A stretch of DNA of 64,000 bases from Phytohabitans maris (GCF_031085175.1 NZ_JAVHUY010000002.1:62001-126000), one strand, 5' to 3'; numbered from the stretch's first letter, positions 19,771 through 28,917 are shown. Program-made: numbers and translations. Notes: a model not told the origin generated them from the letters alone.

Positions 19771-21506
19771 GAGCCGTGCCAGCTGCGCCACAGCGCGGCG
19801 TACGAGCCACCGGCCGCCACCAGCTCGGCGTGCGAGCCCAGCTCGGTGATCCGGCCGTCCTCCACCACGGCCACCCGGTCGGCGTCGTGGGCGGAGAAGA
19901 GCCGGTGCGCGATCGCGATGACCGTGCGCCCTTCCAGCACCGCGGCCAGCGAGCGCTCCAGGTGACGGGCGGCCCGCGGGTCGATCAGCGAGGTCGCCTC
20001 GTCGAGCACCAGCGTGTGCGGGTCGGCCAGGACCAGCCGGGCGAGCGCCAGCTGCTGCGCCTGAGCGGGTGAGAGCGGGTGGCCGCTGGCGCCCACGACC
20101 GTGTCCAGCCCGTCCGGCAGGGCGTCGGTCCACTCCAGCGCGTCGACCGCGGCCAGCGCGGCCCGTACCCCCTCGTCGGTGGCGGAGGGCCGGGCCAGCA
20201 CCAGGTTTTCCCGGAGCGTACCGATGAAGACGTGGTGCTCCTGGGTGACCAGCGCGACGTGCGAACGCAGCTCGTCCAGCGGCAGCTCGACCAGCGGCGC
20301 GCCGCCCACGGTGACCGAGCCGGAACGCGGCCCGTGTATGCCGGCGAGCAGCCGGCCGAGCGTGGACTTGCCCGCGCCGGACGGCCCCACCATGGCCAGC
20401 CGCTCCCCCGGCGCCACCGCGAGCGAGACGCCGTGCAGCACGTCGCGTCCCTCCACATAGGAGTACCGGACGTCGCGCGCGGCGATCCCCTCGCCGGCGG
20501 GCCGTACGCCGGACGGGGAGCGGTCTTCCGGCACCTCGGAGACGCCGAGGATCCGGGCCAGCGAGGCGCCGCCCACCTGGAGCTCGTCGAGCCAGGAGAG
20601 GAAGCGGTCGAGCGGGTCGACGAGCAGCTGCACGTACAGTGTCGCGGCGGTCACCTCGCCGAGCGTGACCCACCCCTCCAGGTAGAACCAGCCGCCCATG
20701 ACGAGCGTGGCGACGACCGGCACCACGTACGCCACCTCGGTCAGCGGCCACCACACCGTGCGCAGCCGCAGCGTGTACCGCTCGGCCGCGTACTGCCGGC
20801 GGATGTCCTCGTCCGTGCGGCGCCGGCGGCGCTCCTGCCGGCCCAGCGCCTCGGTGGTGCGCGAGCCCTCCACGGTCTCGGTGATGCCGTCGGTGATGTC
20901 CGAGTACGCCGCGTTCTCCCGCAGGTAGCCCTCGGGCGCGTAGCGCAGGTACCACCGCGTGCCCACCCAGAGGATCGGCACCACGATCAGGCAGGGCAGG
21001 CCGAGCAGCGGGTCGACCAGCAGCAGCGCGCCGACCGCGAAGGCGCCCGTGGCGAGCGCGATCAGCGTCTCCGGCACCGCGAAGCGCACCGACTCCGACA
21101 GCGCCGCGACGTCGCGGGAGGTACGGGTCAGCAGGTCGCCCGTGCCGGCACGCTCCACAGTAGAGAGTGGGATGGCGAGGATCCGGTCGACGAAGTCCTC
21201 GCGCAGCTCGGCCAGCACCCGCTCGCCAAGCCGCGCGGAGGCCATGTGCGCGAACCGGGTGACGACCGCCTGCACCACCACGAAGCCCGCGATGACCAGC
21301 GCGATCCGGTCGACGGTCAGCGCGGTGGTGCCCCGCTCGATCGCCTCCACCAGGTCGCCGATGAGGCGGGGTGCGGCCAGGCCGGCGACCGCGGCGAACA
21401 CGTGCAGACCGATCGCACCGGCCAGCGCGCCGGGGTGCCGGCGCATCAGCGCGCGGGCGTACCGCCGCACCTGCCGCGCGTCCGCGACCGGCAGCGCCCC
21501 ACTCAC
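19767..21506 (-). CDS. ABC exporter half-transporter, subunit with functional Walker motifs
   Basis: The 579-residue type IV ABC exporter half has about six membrane segments (residues 25-310) and an ATPase domain. Walker A is GPSGAGKST, Walker B HTLVLDEATSLID and the switch histidine AIAHRL; all are intact. The signature motif is altered to LSPAQAQQLAL instead of LSGGQ. The GTG at 21506 follows GGGGAGGA and overlaps the stop of the upstream exporter gene by four bases. Pairing with the upstream subunit, which has the reverse pattern of defects, gives one canonical and one dead ATP site. The substrate is unknown. Confidence 0.88.
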   Translation of the reverse strand: MSGALPVADARQVRRYARALMRRHPGALAGAIGLHVFAAVAGLAAPRLIGDLVEAIERGTTALTVDRIALVIAGFVVVQAVVTRFAHMASARLGERVLAELREDFVDRILAIPLSTVERAGTGDLLTRTSRDVAALSESVRFAVPETLIALATGAFAVGALLLVDPLLGLPCLIVVPILWVGTRWYLRYAPEGYLRENAAYSDITDGITETVEGSRTTEALGRQERRRRRTDEDIRRQYAAERYTLRLRTVWWPLTEVAYVVPVVATLVMGGWFYLEGWVTLGEVTAATLYVQLLVDPLDRFLSWLDELQVGGASLARILGVSEVPEDRSPSGVRPAGEGIAARDVRYSYVEGRDVLHGVSLAVAPGERLAMVGPSGAGKSTLGRLLAGIHGPRSGSVTVGGAPLVELPLDELRSHVALVTQEHHVFIGTLRENLVLARPSATDEGVRAALAAVDALEWTDALPDGLDTVVGASGHPLSPAQAQQLALARLVLADPHTLVLDEATSLIDPRAARHLERSLAAVLEGRTVIAIAHRLFSAHDADRVAVVEDGRITELGSHAELVAAGGSYAALWRSWHGS

Positions 21507-23197
21507 GATTCCTCCCCTCGGGTCACCAGCGCGGCGTACCGCGGCTCGGTCTCCAGCAGCTCGCGGTGGCCACCCTCGGCGGCCACCTTCCCGTCCTCGA
21601 CGAACAGCACGTGGTCGGCGCGGTCCAGCACCAGCGGGCTGGTCGTGCAGACCACCGTGGCCCGCCCGGCCCGCGCCGCGCCCAGCCGCTCGGCGATCCG
21701 CGCCTCGGTGTGCGCGTCGACCGCGCTGGTCGGCTCGACCAGCACCAGCACCGGCGGGTCGGCCAGCAGCGCCCGGACCAGCCGCAGCCGCTGCTGCTGC
21801 CCGCCGGAGAACTCCCGGCCCCGCTCGGCCACCACCGTGTCCAGCCCGTCGGGCAGCGCGTCCACGATGTCGGTCGCGCTCGCGACCGCCAGCGCGGCGC
21901 CGATCCGCTCGTCGTCGCCGCCCAGCTCCGCGCGGAGCGGTCCGGAGAAGAGGCGCCCGTCGTTGTCGGCCACCAGGATCCGCTCGCGCACGGTCGCCAG
22001 CGGCAGCTCCCGCAGCGGTACGCCGGAGAGCGTCACCTCGCCGTCCACGTAGCGGCCGAGGCGGTCGGCGATGGCGGTCGCGTCTTCGGGCGTGTTGGCG
22101 GCGATGGCGGTGAGCCGGCCGGGGCGGACCACCACGCCGGACTCCCCGTCGACGAGGTCGCCCGCGCCGCCGGGCAACGCCGCCGGGTGGGCCGGCTCGG
22201 CCAGGTCGCGCCGCAGCGCCAGCATCGCCACCACCCGGCGGGCGGCCACGTGCCCGCGGGTCACCTTGTCGATCGTCTCCGTGATCGTCCTCAGTGGAAA
22301 CATCAGGAACGAGGCGTACCCGTAGAACGACACGAGCTGGCCGGGCGTGATCTCGCCGCGCAGCGCGAACCGGGCGCCCAGCCACACGACCAGCACCACG
22401 AACGCGCCCGGTACGAACACCTGGGCCGCCTCCAGCACCGACTCGACCCGCGCCACCCGTACCCCGGCGGATCGCAGCGACTGGGACTCGGCCCGGTAGC
22501 GCGCCGCGAAGGTCGCCTCGCCACCCACGCCGCGCAGCACCCGCAGCCCGGTGACGATGTCGCCGGCCTGGGTGGTGAGCCTGGCCTGCTGGTCGCGATA
22601 CGCCTGCTGGCGGCGGTGCAGCGGCCGGATGAGCCCGCCCACGAGGGCCATGAGCAGCGGCACGCCGACGATGACGACGAGGCCGAGCGGCACCGAGGTG
22701 CTGAAGAGGATCACGGCGATCGTGACGATGGCGACCACCGCGCCGGAGCCGCGCGCGGTCACGTCCAGCGCGTTGCCGATATGGCTGATGTCGGCGGTGC
22801 CGATGCTGACCACCTCGCCGGTCGCCAGCCGCTTGGGCAGCGTGGCACCGAGGCGGTTGGCCTGGACGATGGTGAGCTGGATCGTCCGGTACGCCGCGGC
22901 GAGCCAGTTGAAGACGGCGACGCGGTGCCGCAGGATGCCGGTGGCCGCCTGGACCAGGCCGAGTCCGAGTAGGACGGTGCCCCAGGTGAGCAGCGCGCCG
23001 CGGTCGCGGTCGGCGAGTCCGGCGTCGACCGCCTTGCCGATCACCGCCGGCATCAGCGCCTGGCTGACCATCCAGACGACGCCCCAGCCGATGCCGGCCA
23101 CCATGGACGGCCACGTACGCACGGCCAGCCACCACAGGAATCGGGTGGCTGACCGGTGATCGGGCGTGCCGGGATCGGCGACCGGTAAGGAACGCAT
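21503..23197 (-). CDS. ABC exporter half-transporter, degenerate ATP-site subunit
   Basis: The 564-residue exporter half has six predicted membrane segments (to about residue 310) and an ATPase domain in which the P-loop is lost: the Walker A position reads LTAIAANTPEDATAIADRLG. Walker B is VLVLVEPTSAVD, with the usual aspartate replaced by valine but the glutamate kept. The signature FSGGQQQRLRL is intact and the switch histidine is replaced (VCTTSPL). It therefore supplies the good signature motif to the ATP bound by its partner and cannot itself bind nucleotide normally. It is first in a two-gene operon with the downstream half. Confidence 0.88.
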   Translation of the reverse strand: MRSLPVADPGTPDHRSATRFLWWLAVRTWPSMVAGIGWGVVWMVSQALMPAVIGKAVDAGLADRDRGALLTWGTVLLGLGLVQAATGILRHRVAVFNWLAAAYRTIQLTIVQANRLGATLPKRLATGEVVSIGTADISHIGNALDVTARGSGAVVAIVTIAVILFSTSVPLGLVVIVGVPLLMALVGGLIRPLHRRQQAYRDQQARLTTQAGDIVTGLRVLRGVGGEATFAARYRAESQSLRSAGVRVARVESVLEAAQVFVPGAFVVLVVWLGARFALRGEITPGQLVSFYGYASFLMFPLRTITETIDKVTRGHVAARRVVAMLALRRDLAEPAHPAALPGGAGDLVDGESGVVVRPGRLTAIAANTPEDATAIADRLGRYVDGEVTLSGVPLRELPLATVRERILVADNDGRLFSGPLRAELGGDDERIGAALAVASATDIVDALPDGLDTVVAERGREFSGGQQQRLRLVRALLADPPVLVLVEPTSAVDAHTEARIAERLGAARAGRATVVCTTSPLVLDRADHVLFVEDGKVAAEGGHRELLETEPRYAALVTRGEES

Positions 23198-23260
23198 AGT
23201 AACCGCGACATTACAAGATCAATTCGTTGCCACGCTACCGATTTACGCCGCTCCCCTTCG

Positions 23261-23311
23261 TGATCGAAGCTCCCCTCAAGCCGTTCTAGCGACGTGAGGG
23301 GAGCGTCGATC
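23261..23311. terminator. Hairpin downstream of the kinase gene, same family as 9127-9178
   Basis: Arms TGATCGAAGCTCCCCTCAAG and CGTGAGGGGAGCGTCGATCA pair with two mismatches around the loop CCGTTCTAGCGA, which differs by one base from the loop of the groEL hairpin. It lies 9 bp beyond the kinase stop and before the exporter operon, so it should end the leftward kinase transcript. Confidence 0.7.
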
Positions 23312-23319
23312 ACGGGGGG

Positions 23320-24750
23320 TCAGCCGACGCAGCCCGCCGTGGGTACGCCGACCACGCGCCAGCGGTTGTCGGTCCAGTCGAGGCTCACCATGCAGTTGGC
23401 GACGGTCAGCCCGGGCAGGCTGTCGCGCTCCACGCCGGTACGGTCGAGCGTGGCCCGCGGGCTGCGGTCCACCGTCGCCTCGTAGATCGGGTTGTCGAGC
23501 GTGAAGAGCCCGTTGGTGGCCACGTCACGCACCACGTACACGCCACCGCGCATCGAGCCGCCGTCGTCGTACGCGGTGTCGATCGCCTCCACCACCACGT
23601 CGCACTCGCGGCAGCCCGGGCCGGCAGCCGCCTTCACCGGCGAGGTGTCACCGGTCTGCTGGGCGTGGTTGAGCAGCGTGAACCAGTACCGGACGTACGC
23701 CACCCCGCCGTCCCGGTCGTGCGCGCCGGCGGCGGCCGGCAGGGGTGGCGCCTTCGACGTGCCGGTCGCGGACGCAGCGCCACCGGGCGACCCGCTGGGC
23801 GTACGGGTGCCCTCGCCACCCTGGTCGCTCGCCGGTTCCCAGGCGCGGGTCACCGCGAACGCGCCGAGCACCAGCGCCAGCGCCACGCCGAACACGATCG
23901 CCATCCGGCCCGGGCTGCCGAAGAGCCAGGCCGGTCCCCGCCGACCGGGCCGGCCACGGGTCCGGGCCGGCCCGGCACCGATCGCCGCGCGCGCCGGCGG
24001 CCCCACCGGTACCGGCTCCGACTCCAGCCGGGCGGCCAGCGCGCCGAGCTCGTGGCCGAGCTCCGCCGCCGAGGGGCGCGAGCCCGGGTCGGCGCGCATG
24101 CACTCGTCGGCGATCATCCGCAGCCGCGCCGGCGAGTTGCCGGGCAGCATCTCGGCGAGCATCGCGCCGAGCGCGTACACGTCACTGGGCGGCACCGGCA
24201 CCGCACCGTCCGTCACCTCCGGCGCCCGGTACTTGAGCCGCTCGAAGGGCTCCGGATAGCGGCGCCCCGCGCGTACCAGGAGCATCACGGAGAAGTCGGT
24301 GACGCGGGCCGGACCCTGCCCGCGCGCCGGAACCACCACATTGGACGGTTTGACGTCGCCGTGCACGACGCCGAGCTGATGCGCGGCGCTCAGCGCCTCC
24401 GCCACCGCGGCCCCCACCGCGGATGCGCTGCCGGCGTCGAGCGGGCCTTCCCGCGCGAGCCGGCGGCCCAGGTCGACCCCGGGCACCAGGTCCGTCACCA
24501 GGGCCAGCGTCCCCTCTTCCACCACGATGTCGAGCAGCCGGGCGATGCTCGGATGCCACAACATGGTGAGCTGGCCACGTGCGCGCACGAACCGGTCAAC
24601 CAGCCGCGGGTCCGCGGCCAGGTCGGGATACAGCAGCTTGACGGCGACGGTACGGTCAGTGCCAAGATCGAGCGCCTGCCACACCTCACCGGTATCCCCA
24701 CCCGCCACGAACTCATACAGCCGGTAACGGCCTCCCACCGTTCGAGTCAC
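23320..24750 (-). CDS. Membrane Ser/Thr protein kinase-like protein, atypical active site
   Basis: The 476-residue protein has a PknB-like kinase domain (about 5-255), a basic Pro/Arg linker, one membrane segment (about 280-303) and an extracytoplasmic domain with a CRECD cysteine pair. The ATP lysine is in TVAVKLL and the catalytic loop is VVHGDVKPSN. The DFG motif is DFS (VTDFSVML), the glycine loop is altered (VAGGDTGEVW) and the expected C-helix glutamate is not seen in FVRARGQL. APE is kept (KYRAPEV). Activity is therefore uncertain. The GTG at 24750 has GGGGGA 8 nt upstream; another GTG two codons earlier (24756) is possible. It is divergent from the VWA gene. Confidence 0.8.
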   Translation of the reverse strand: MTRTVGGRYRLYEFVAGGDTGEVWQALDLGTDRTVAVKLLYPDLAADPRLVDRFVRARGQLTMLWHPSIARLLDIVVEEGTLALVTDLVPGVDLGRRLAREGPLDAGSASAVGAAVAEALSAAHQLGVVHGDVKPSNVVVPARGQGPARVTDFSVMLLVRAGRRYPEPFERLKYRAPEVTDGAVPVPPSDVYALGAMLAEMLPGNSPARLRMIADECMRADPGSRPSAAELGHELGALAARLESEPVPVGPPARAAIGAGPARTRGRPGRRGPAWLFGSPGRMAIVFGVALALVLGAFAVTRAWEPASDQGGEGTRTPSGSPGGAASATGTSKAPPLPAAAGAHDRDGGVAYVRYWFTLLNHAQQTGDTSPVKAAAGPGCRECDVVVEAIDTAYDDGGSMRGGVYVVRDVATNGLFTLDNPIYEATVDRSPRATLDRTGVERDSLPGLTVANCMVSLDWTDNRWRVVGVPTAGCVG

Positions 24751-24931
24751 GTACACCGTCCCCCAATATGACCATTGGCCTGCAGGATTGTGACCGTCAT
24801 GGTCACCAACCCAACCCCCCGGGACCGTATGTTCGTATCACTGTGCAACCAACCCGGCGATAAGTCATCTATCTGTACGCAGGGCGATGGCCGCCTCGCT
24901 GGGCGTCATCGCAAAGTGGGGGTGAACAGTC

Positions 24932-26701
24932 ATGGCGGACTCCGTTCTGCGGCACCGGCGCTCCGCCCGTAGCGGCCGGATGGCCGTGACCGCGGGTGCC
25001 GTAGCGCTCGCCGTCGGTGGTGGCACGGTCGGCTACTTCCAGCTGACCGGTGGCGAGGAGGGCTGCACCGGCGCGCCCGTCGAGATCAGCGTCGTGGCCT
25101 CACCCGACCACTACCCCATCCTCAACGAGCTCACCGACCAGTGGAGCGACGCCAAGCCGTCCGTCGGCGGCCACTGCGTCACCGCGACGGTGCGCGCGAT
25201 GCCGTCCAGCGCGGTGGCCGCCTCGATCGGACCGGGTTGGGACGACGCCCGCGACGGACCCCGCCCCGACGTGTGGGCCCCGGACTTCAGCGCCTGGCTC
25301 TCGCTCGCCGCGGGGCGGCCGGACGCCGCCGAGGTACTGCCGCAGGAGAAGCCGCCGAGCCTCGCCACCTCGCCGACCGTCATCGCGATGCAGCGGCCGA
25401 TGGCCGAGGCGCTCGGCTGGCCCAAGCGGGCACTCGGCTGGACCGACCTGATCGGCGCGTTTTCGGCGGGCAAGACCTGGGCCGACTACGGCCACCAGGA
25501 GTGGGGCGCGATGCGGCTGGGCATGGCCGACCCGACCCGTTCCGGTGCCGGACTGGCCGCCGCGATGACCATCATGGACCCCGACAACGACCAGCAGCAG
25601 ACCAACGACGAGCTGTACGTCGCGCTCTCCGCCTCGCAGCTGACCACCGCGACCGCCGAGGACCCGGCGGCGCTGCTGCGCCAGTACAACGACGCGGGTA
25701 CCGACGACGTGCCGACGCTGCCGGCCGCGATCCCCGTGCTGGAGCGGGAGCTCGCCGCGTACGCGGACGACTCGCCGCGCGTGCCGCTCGTGCCGATCTA
25801 CCCCAAGGAGGGCGCGGCGTACGCGGACTACCCGTTCGCGGTCCTGCGCGCGCCCTGGGTCGACGACGTACGCCGGCAGGCCGCCGCCGACCTGCTCGCC
25901 CACCTGCGGGAGGCGGAGAGCCGGCGGGCGTACGAGGCGGCCGGCTTCCGGGACACCGACCACACCACCGGCGACACCGGGCTGCTCAGCGCCGACCACG
26001 GTTTCCAGACCGCGGTCGCCGGCCCCGAGCGCACGCCCACCGCGCAGGCGCTCACCCAGATGCTCGCCGTGTGGGGCGTGCTGCAGCGCTCCAACAACGC
26101 CCTGCTGCTGCTCGACGTCTCCGGCTCGATGAACGACGTGGTGCCCGGCACCAACCAGACCCGCCTGCAGCTCATCCAGAATGCCGCGATCGCCGGCGCC
26201 GGGCTGCTCAACAACGGCACGGTGATCGGGCTGTGGGCGTTCGCGACCGAGCTGACCCCGACCACCGACTACCGCGAGCTCGTCGCGCCCGGCCCGGCCG
26301 GCGGCATCGTCGGCGGCGTACCGCGCCGGGTCGCCGTGGCCGGCGCGGTGCAGGGCCTGCGCGCCGCCGGCGGGACCGGCCTCTACGACACGATCGGCGC
26401 GGCGTACGACCGGATGCAGAAGGCCTGGAAGCCGAACGCGCAGAACATGGTCGTCGTCATGACCGACGGCAAGAACGAGGACGAGTCCGGCCTGTCGCTC
26501 CAGCAGCTGCTCGCCAAGCTCAAGGCCTCAGCCCGCCCCGACCGCCCGCTGCCGATCCTGGCCATCGCGGTCGGCCCGAAGGCGGACGCGTCGGCCCTGG
26601 AGCAGATCACCAAGGCGACCGGTGGCCGGACCTTCGTCGAACGCAACGACGTCAGCGCGATCCAGCAGATCATCCTCGCCTTCGCGGGCCGCGTCTCCTG
26701 A
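24932..26701 (+). CDS. Extracellular solute-binding and VWA domain protein
   Basis: The 589-residue protein has an N-terminal membrane anchor or signal (about 15-37), then a type 2 solute-binding-like domain (VEISVVASPDHYPILNELT, DVWAPDFSAWLSLA) and a C-terminal von Willebrand A domain. The metal site MIDAS motif DVSGSMND is near residue 395, with TGLYDT and VVMTDGKNED supplying the other ligands. Similar two-domain proteins occur in many actinomycetes, often beside kinase genes; the ligand is unknown. ATG start. The adjacent divergent kinase gene could form a functional pair, but that is only context. Confidence 0.85.
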   Translation: MADSVLRHRRSARSGRMAVTAGAVALAVGGGTVGYFQLTGGEEGCTGAPVEISVVASPDHYPILNELTDQWSDAKPSVGGHCVTATVRAMPSSAVAASIGPGWDDARDGPRPDVWAPDFSAWLSLAAGRPDAAEVLPQEKPPSLATSPTVIAMQRPMAEALGWPKRALGWTDLIGAFSAGKTWADYGHQEWGAMRLGMADPTRSGAGLAAAMTIMDPDNDQQQTNDELYVALSASQLTTATAEDPAALLRQYNDAGTDDVPTLPAAIPVLERELAAYADDSPRVPLVPIYPKEGAAYADYPFAVLRAPWVDDVRRQAAADLLAHLREAESRRAYEAAGFRDTDHTTGDTGLLSADHGFQTAVAGPERTPTAQALTQMLAVWGVLQRSNNALLLLDVSGSMNDVVPGTNQTRLQLIQNAAIAGAGLLNNGTVIGLWAFATELTPTTDYRELVAPGPAGGIVGGVPRRVAVAGAVQGLRAAGGTGLYDTIGAAYDRMQKAWKPNAQNMVVVMTDGKNEDESGLSLQQLLAKLKASARPDRPLPILAIAVGPKADASALEQITKATGGRTFVERNDVSAIQQIILAFAGRVS

Positions 26702-26740
26702 CTCATATGCCCCGGTCCGCCCCAGTCGCAGGCCGTTTGC

Positions 26741-26816
26741 TCCCGCGGGCACCGCGGAGGTCGGCGGCGAGCTGGCGCTCGCCGAAACCCCCGACCTCCG
26801 CTGCCGGGTCCGCGGC
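26741..26816 (+). repeat. Structured 3'-end repeat, copy A (after the VWA gene)
   Basis: Begins TCCCGCGGGC and carries nested stems: outer GCGGAGGTCGG with CCGACCTCCGC, inner GGCGAGC with GCTCGCC around TGGC. It starts 39 bp after the VWA stop. Its core GGCGAGCTGGCGCTCGCCGA is identical to the copy downstream of the toxin gene near 44.4 kb read on the minus strand. Confidence 0.7.
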
Positions 26817-26900
26817 TCAAGCCCTCAGGTGGCCAGCCCTTCGGGGACGGCAGTGACCCGTTGCGGAAGCTCCGGGCCGCGCGGTTTGGATACCTCCGGT

Positions 26901-26957
26901 CCAGCGGTACCAGGTGTACGTTATGGCGGCCTCATAAGGTACCTGGGGTACCGCTGG
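26901..26957. repeat. Palindromic repeat, family CCAGCGGTACC, copy 2
   Basis: CCAGCGGTACC and GGTACCGCTGG are perfect complements 35 nt apart. The centre (TTATGGCGGCCTCATAAGG) resembles the centre of copy 1 at 12859-12917. Its symmetric form suits a bidirectional terminator between the convergent genes. Confidence 0.75.
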
Positions 26958-27046
26958 CCAAAGACTCGGCTTGATCCACGGCCGGCGCGCCCCTGACCCA
27001 CGCCGCCGGCCCGGCGGGCGCCGGCAGAGGTGGCGCCGGTTGGGCC

Positions 27047-27117
27047 TTGACCGGCGGGCCTGGCAGCGGGGGTCGGGGTTTCGGCGAGCGTCCACGCGAG
27101 CCGCCGACCTCCGCGGT
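27047..27117 (-). repeat. Structured 3'-end repeat, copy B (after the tsaD operon)
   Basis: Read on the minus strand it goes ACCGCGGAGGTCGGCGG, then CGCTCGCCGAAACCCCGAC, then CGCTGCC, parallel to copy A. The inner left stem is diverged here. It lies about 55 bp beyond the last gene of the leftward tsaB-rimI-tsaD transcript, the same relative position and orientation as copies A and C. Confidence 0.65.
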
Positions 27118-27171
27118 CTCCGGCGGGAGCGGCGGTCCGCAGGTGACGCGGACCCGGGAAATGGCTATGGC

Positions 27172-27438
27172 TCAGCGGTCGACCTGGGTGAAGTCCCACG
27201 AGTGCGGTGGGCGGGCGGTCAGCTCCTTGGGCGGGTCGGGGAGCGGGAGCGGGAAGCTGCGCCACTTCGAGACGACCACGACGCGGTGGTCGGTGGAGGA
27301 GAAGACCTCGCTGGAGATGTGGAGCGGCTCGACCTCGATCCGGGGCACGGCCGTGTCGCACACCCACGCGATCAGGTCGGCGAACTTCGCGGGCTCGCCG
27401 CGTACCTCCCACATCCGGACGATCACGTCGCCGGACAC
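27172..27438 (-). CDS. Small hypothetical protein coupled to tsaD
   Basis: The 88-residue protein reads [20 protein letters not shown] and includes EVFSSTDHRVVVVSKWRSF and PHSWDFTQVDR. The alternation of strands (VIVRMWEVRG, RVVVVSKWRS) and a helix (KFADLIAWVCD) recalls small ferredoxin-like alpha/beta proteins such as antibiotic-biosynthesis-monooxygenase folds, but I do not recognise the family. The GTG at 27438 shares its first base with the last base of the tsaD stop (TAGTG), so translation is probably coupled. The frame is open further upstream inside tsaD, but that start is the natural one. Confidence 0.6.
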   Translation of the reverse strand: MSGDVIVRMWEVRGEPAKFADLIAWVCDTAVPRIEVEPLHISSEVFSSTDHRVVVVSKWRSFPLPLPDPPKELTARPPHSWDFTQVDR

Positions 27439-28481
27439 TACACGCTCACAATCGTCAGTGGCATGGCCGAGTCGGCGGGAAGGTCCAGCCGGCTCGGGGC
27501 GACGCCGCGGGCGACCAGGTGGGCGCCGAGTGCGGCCACCATCGCACCGTTGTCGGTGCAGAGCTTCGGGCGCGGCGCGCGGACGGTGATGCCGCGCCGG
27601 GCGCAGCGCTCCTCGGCCAGCGCACGCAGCCGCGAGTTGGCGGCGACACCACCGCCGATCACCAGGGTCTCGATGCCGCGGTCGCGGCACGCGTCGACCG
27701 CCTTGGTCACCAGCACGTCGCAGACCGCCTCCTGGAACGATGCCGCCACGTCCGCGACCGGCACCGGCTCGCCGAGGCGTTCGCGCGCCTCCACCCACCG
27801 GGCCACCGCGGTCTTCAGTCCGGAGAACGAGAAGTCGAAGCGGTGCGCGGCCAGGTCCTTCGGCGCGGTGAGCCCGCGCGGGAACGGGATCGCGCCCGGG
27901 TCACCCTCGCGCGCCGCCCGGTCGATCGGCGGCCCACCCGGAAACGGCATGCCCAGCAGCCGCGCCACCTTGTCGAACGCCTCGCCGGCCGCGTCGTCGA
28001 TCGTCGCGCCCAGCGGGGTCACGCCGGTGGCGAGGTCGTCCACCTCCAGCAGCGACGAGTGGCCACCGGAGACGAGCAGCGCGATCGCCGGCTCGGGCAG
28101 CGGCCCGTGCTCCAGCGTGTCGACCGCCACGTGCGCGGCCAGGTGGTTGACGCCGTAGATGGGCTTCTCGGCCGCCAGCGCGTACCCCTTGGCGGCGGCG
28201 ACCCCGACGAGCAGCGCGCCGGCCAGGCCCGGCCCAGCGGTCACGGCGATCGCGTCGACGTCGGCGAGCGTGACCCCGGCCTCCTTCAGCGCCCGCTCCA
28301 TTGTGGGCACGATGGCCTCGAGATGAGCGCGGCTGGCCACTTCCGGCACCACGCCGCCGAAGCGCGCGTGCTCGTCCACACTGGACGCCAGCGCGTCGGC
28401 GAGGAGCGTGTGGCCGCGCACGACACCCACTCCGGTCTCGTCGCACGAGGTCTCGATTCCCAGTACCAGCGGCTCAGTCAT
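27438..28481 (-). CDS. tsaD: tRNA N6-threonylcarbamoyladenosine synthase TsaD
   Basis: The 347-residue ASKHA-fold protein transfers threonylcarbamoyl from TC-AMP to A37 of ANN-decoding tRNAs, working with TsaB and TsaE encoded nearby. It begins [17 protein letters not shown], carries the metal-binding HLAAH motif near residue 112, and has [15 protein letters not shown] and [11 protein letters not shown] in the nucleotide fold. Length is normal for the family. Its start overlaps the end of rimI by eight bases, and a small hypothetical gene starts within its stop codon. Confidence 0.96.
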   Translation of the reverse strand: MTEPLVLGIETSCDETGVGVVRGHTLLADALASSVDEHARFGGVVPEVASRAHLEAIVPTMERALKEAGVTLADVDAIAVTAGPGLAGALLVGVAAAKGYALAAEKPIYGVNHLAAHVAVDTLEHGPLPEPAIALLVSGGHSSLLEVDDLATGVTPLGATIDDAAGEAFDKVARLLGMPFPGGPPIDRAAREGDPGAIPFPRGLTAPKDLAAHRFDFSFSGLKTAVARWVEARERLGEPVPVADVAASFQEAVCDVLVTKAVDACRDRGIETLVIGGGVAANSRLRALAEERCARRGITVRAPRPKLCTDNGAMVAALGAHLVARGVAPSRLDLPADSAMPLTIVSV

Positions 28482-28917
28482 CGTGTCTCATCATCACCAG
28501 GGCGTCGGTGTTGCTCGGTTGGTAGTACCCGCGGCGAAGGCCCACCGCCTCGAATCCGTAGGCGCCGTAAAGCTTTTGCGCGGGTCCATTGTCGACAGCC
28601 ACTTCGAGCAGCACCTTGCGTACGCCGCGCCGGGTGGCCTCGGCGAGCAGCGCCTCCAGCAAGGTACGCCCGATGCCGCGCCGCTGGGCGTCACGGCGCA
28701 CCGCGATGTTTTGCACCCACGCCTCGTCGGGCGGTTGTACGGCGAGCCCCGCGTACCCGAGGATCTCGCCTTGGTCGCCGGTGGCCACGAGGTAGTACTG
28801 GCCGTTGGCCAGCTCGTTCCAGAACATGGCCGCCGACCACTGCTCGAGGCCGAAGAGGTCGGCCTCGATCGCCAGCACCTCGTCGATCTGCCACCAGCGG
28901 AGCGGCTCGATCCTCAT
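28474..28917 (-). CDS. rimI: Ribosomal protein S18-alanine N-acetyltransferase RimI
   Basis: The 147-residue GNAT acetyltransferase has the acetyl-CoA motif [19 protein letters not shown] and the C-terminal [20 protein letters not shown], typical of RimI. It is expected to acetylate the N-terminus of ribosomal protein S18, though actinobacterial RimI can act more widely. The segment [19 protein letters not shown] is the substrate-side region. It sits between tsaB and tsaD with four- and eight-base overlaps, the standard order of this operon. Confidence 0.93.
   Translation of the reverse strand: MRIEPLRWWQIDEVLAIEADLFGLEQWSAAMFWNELANGQYYLVATGDQGEILGYAGLAVQPPDEAWVQNIAVRRDAQRRGIGRTLLEALLAEATRRGVRKVLLEVAVDNGPAQKLYGAYGFEAVGLRRGYYQPSNTDALVMMRHDD

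Larger units (their letters stand above)
26702..27171. other. Gene-free region with three palindromic or structured repeats
   Basis: No coding frame here has convincing family features. The region separates the convergent VWA gene and tsaD operon. It holds two copies of a structured 3'-end repeat facing each other (26741-26816 and 27047-27117) and the CCAGCGGTACC palindrome between them (26901-26957), making one large, nearly concentric inverted structure centred near 26930. Confidence 0.8.
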
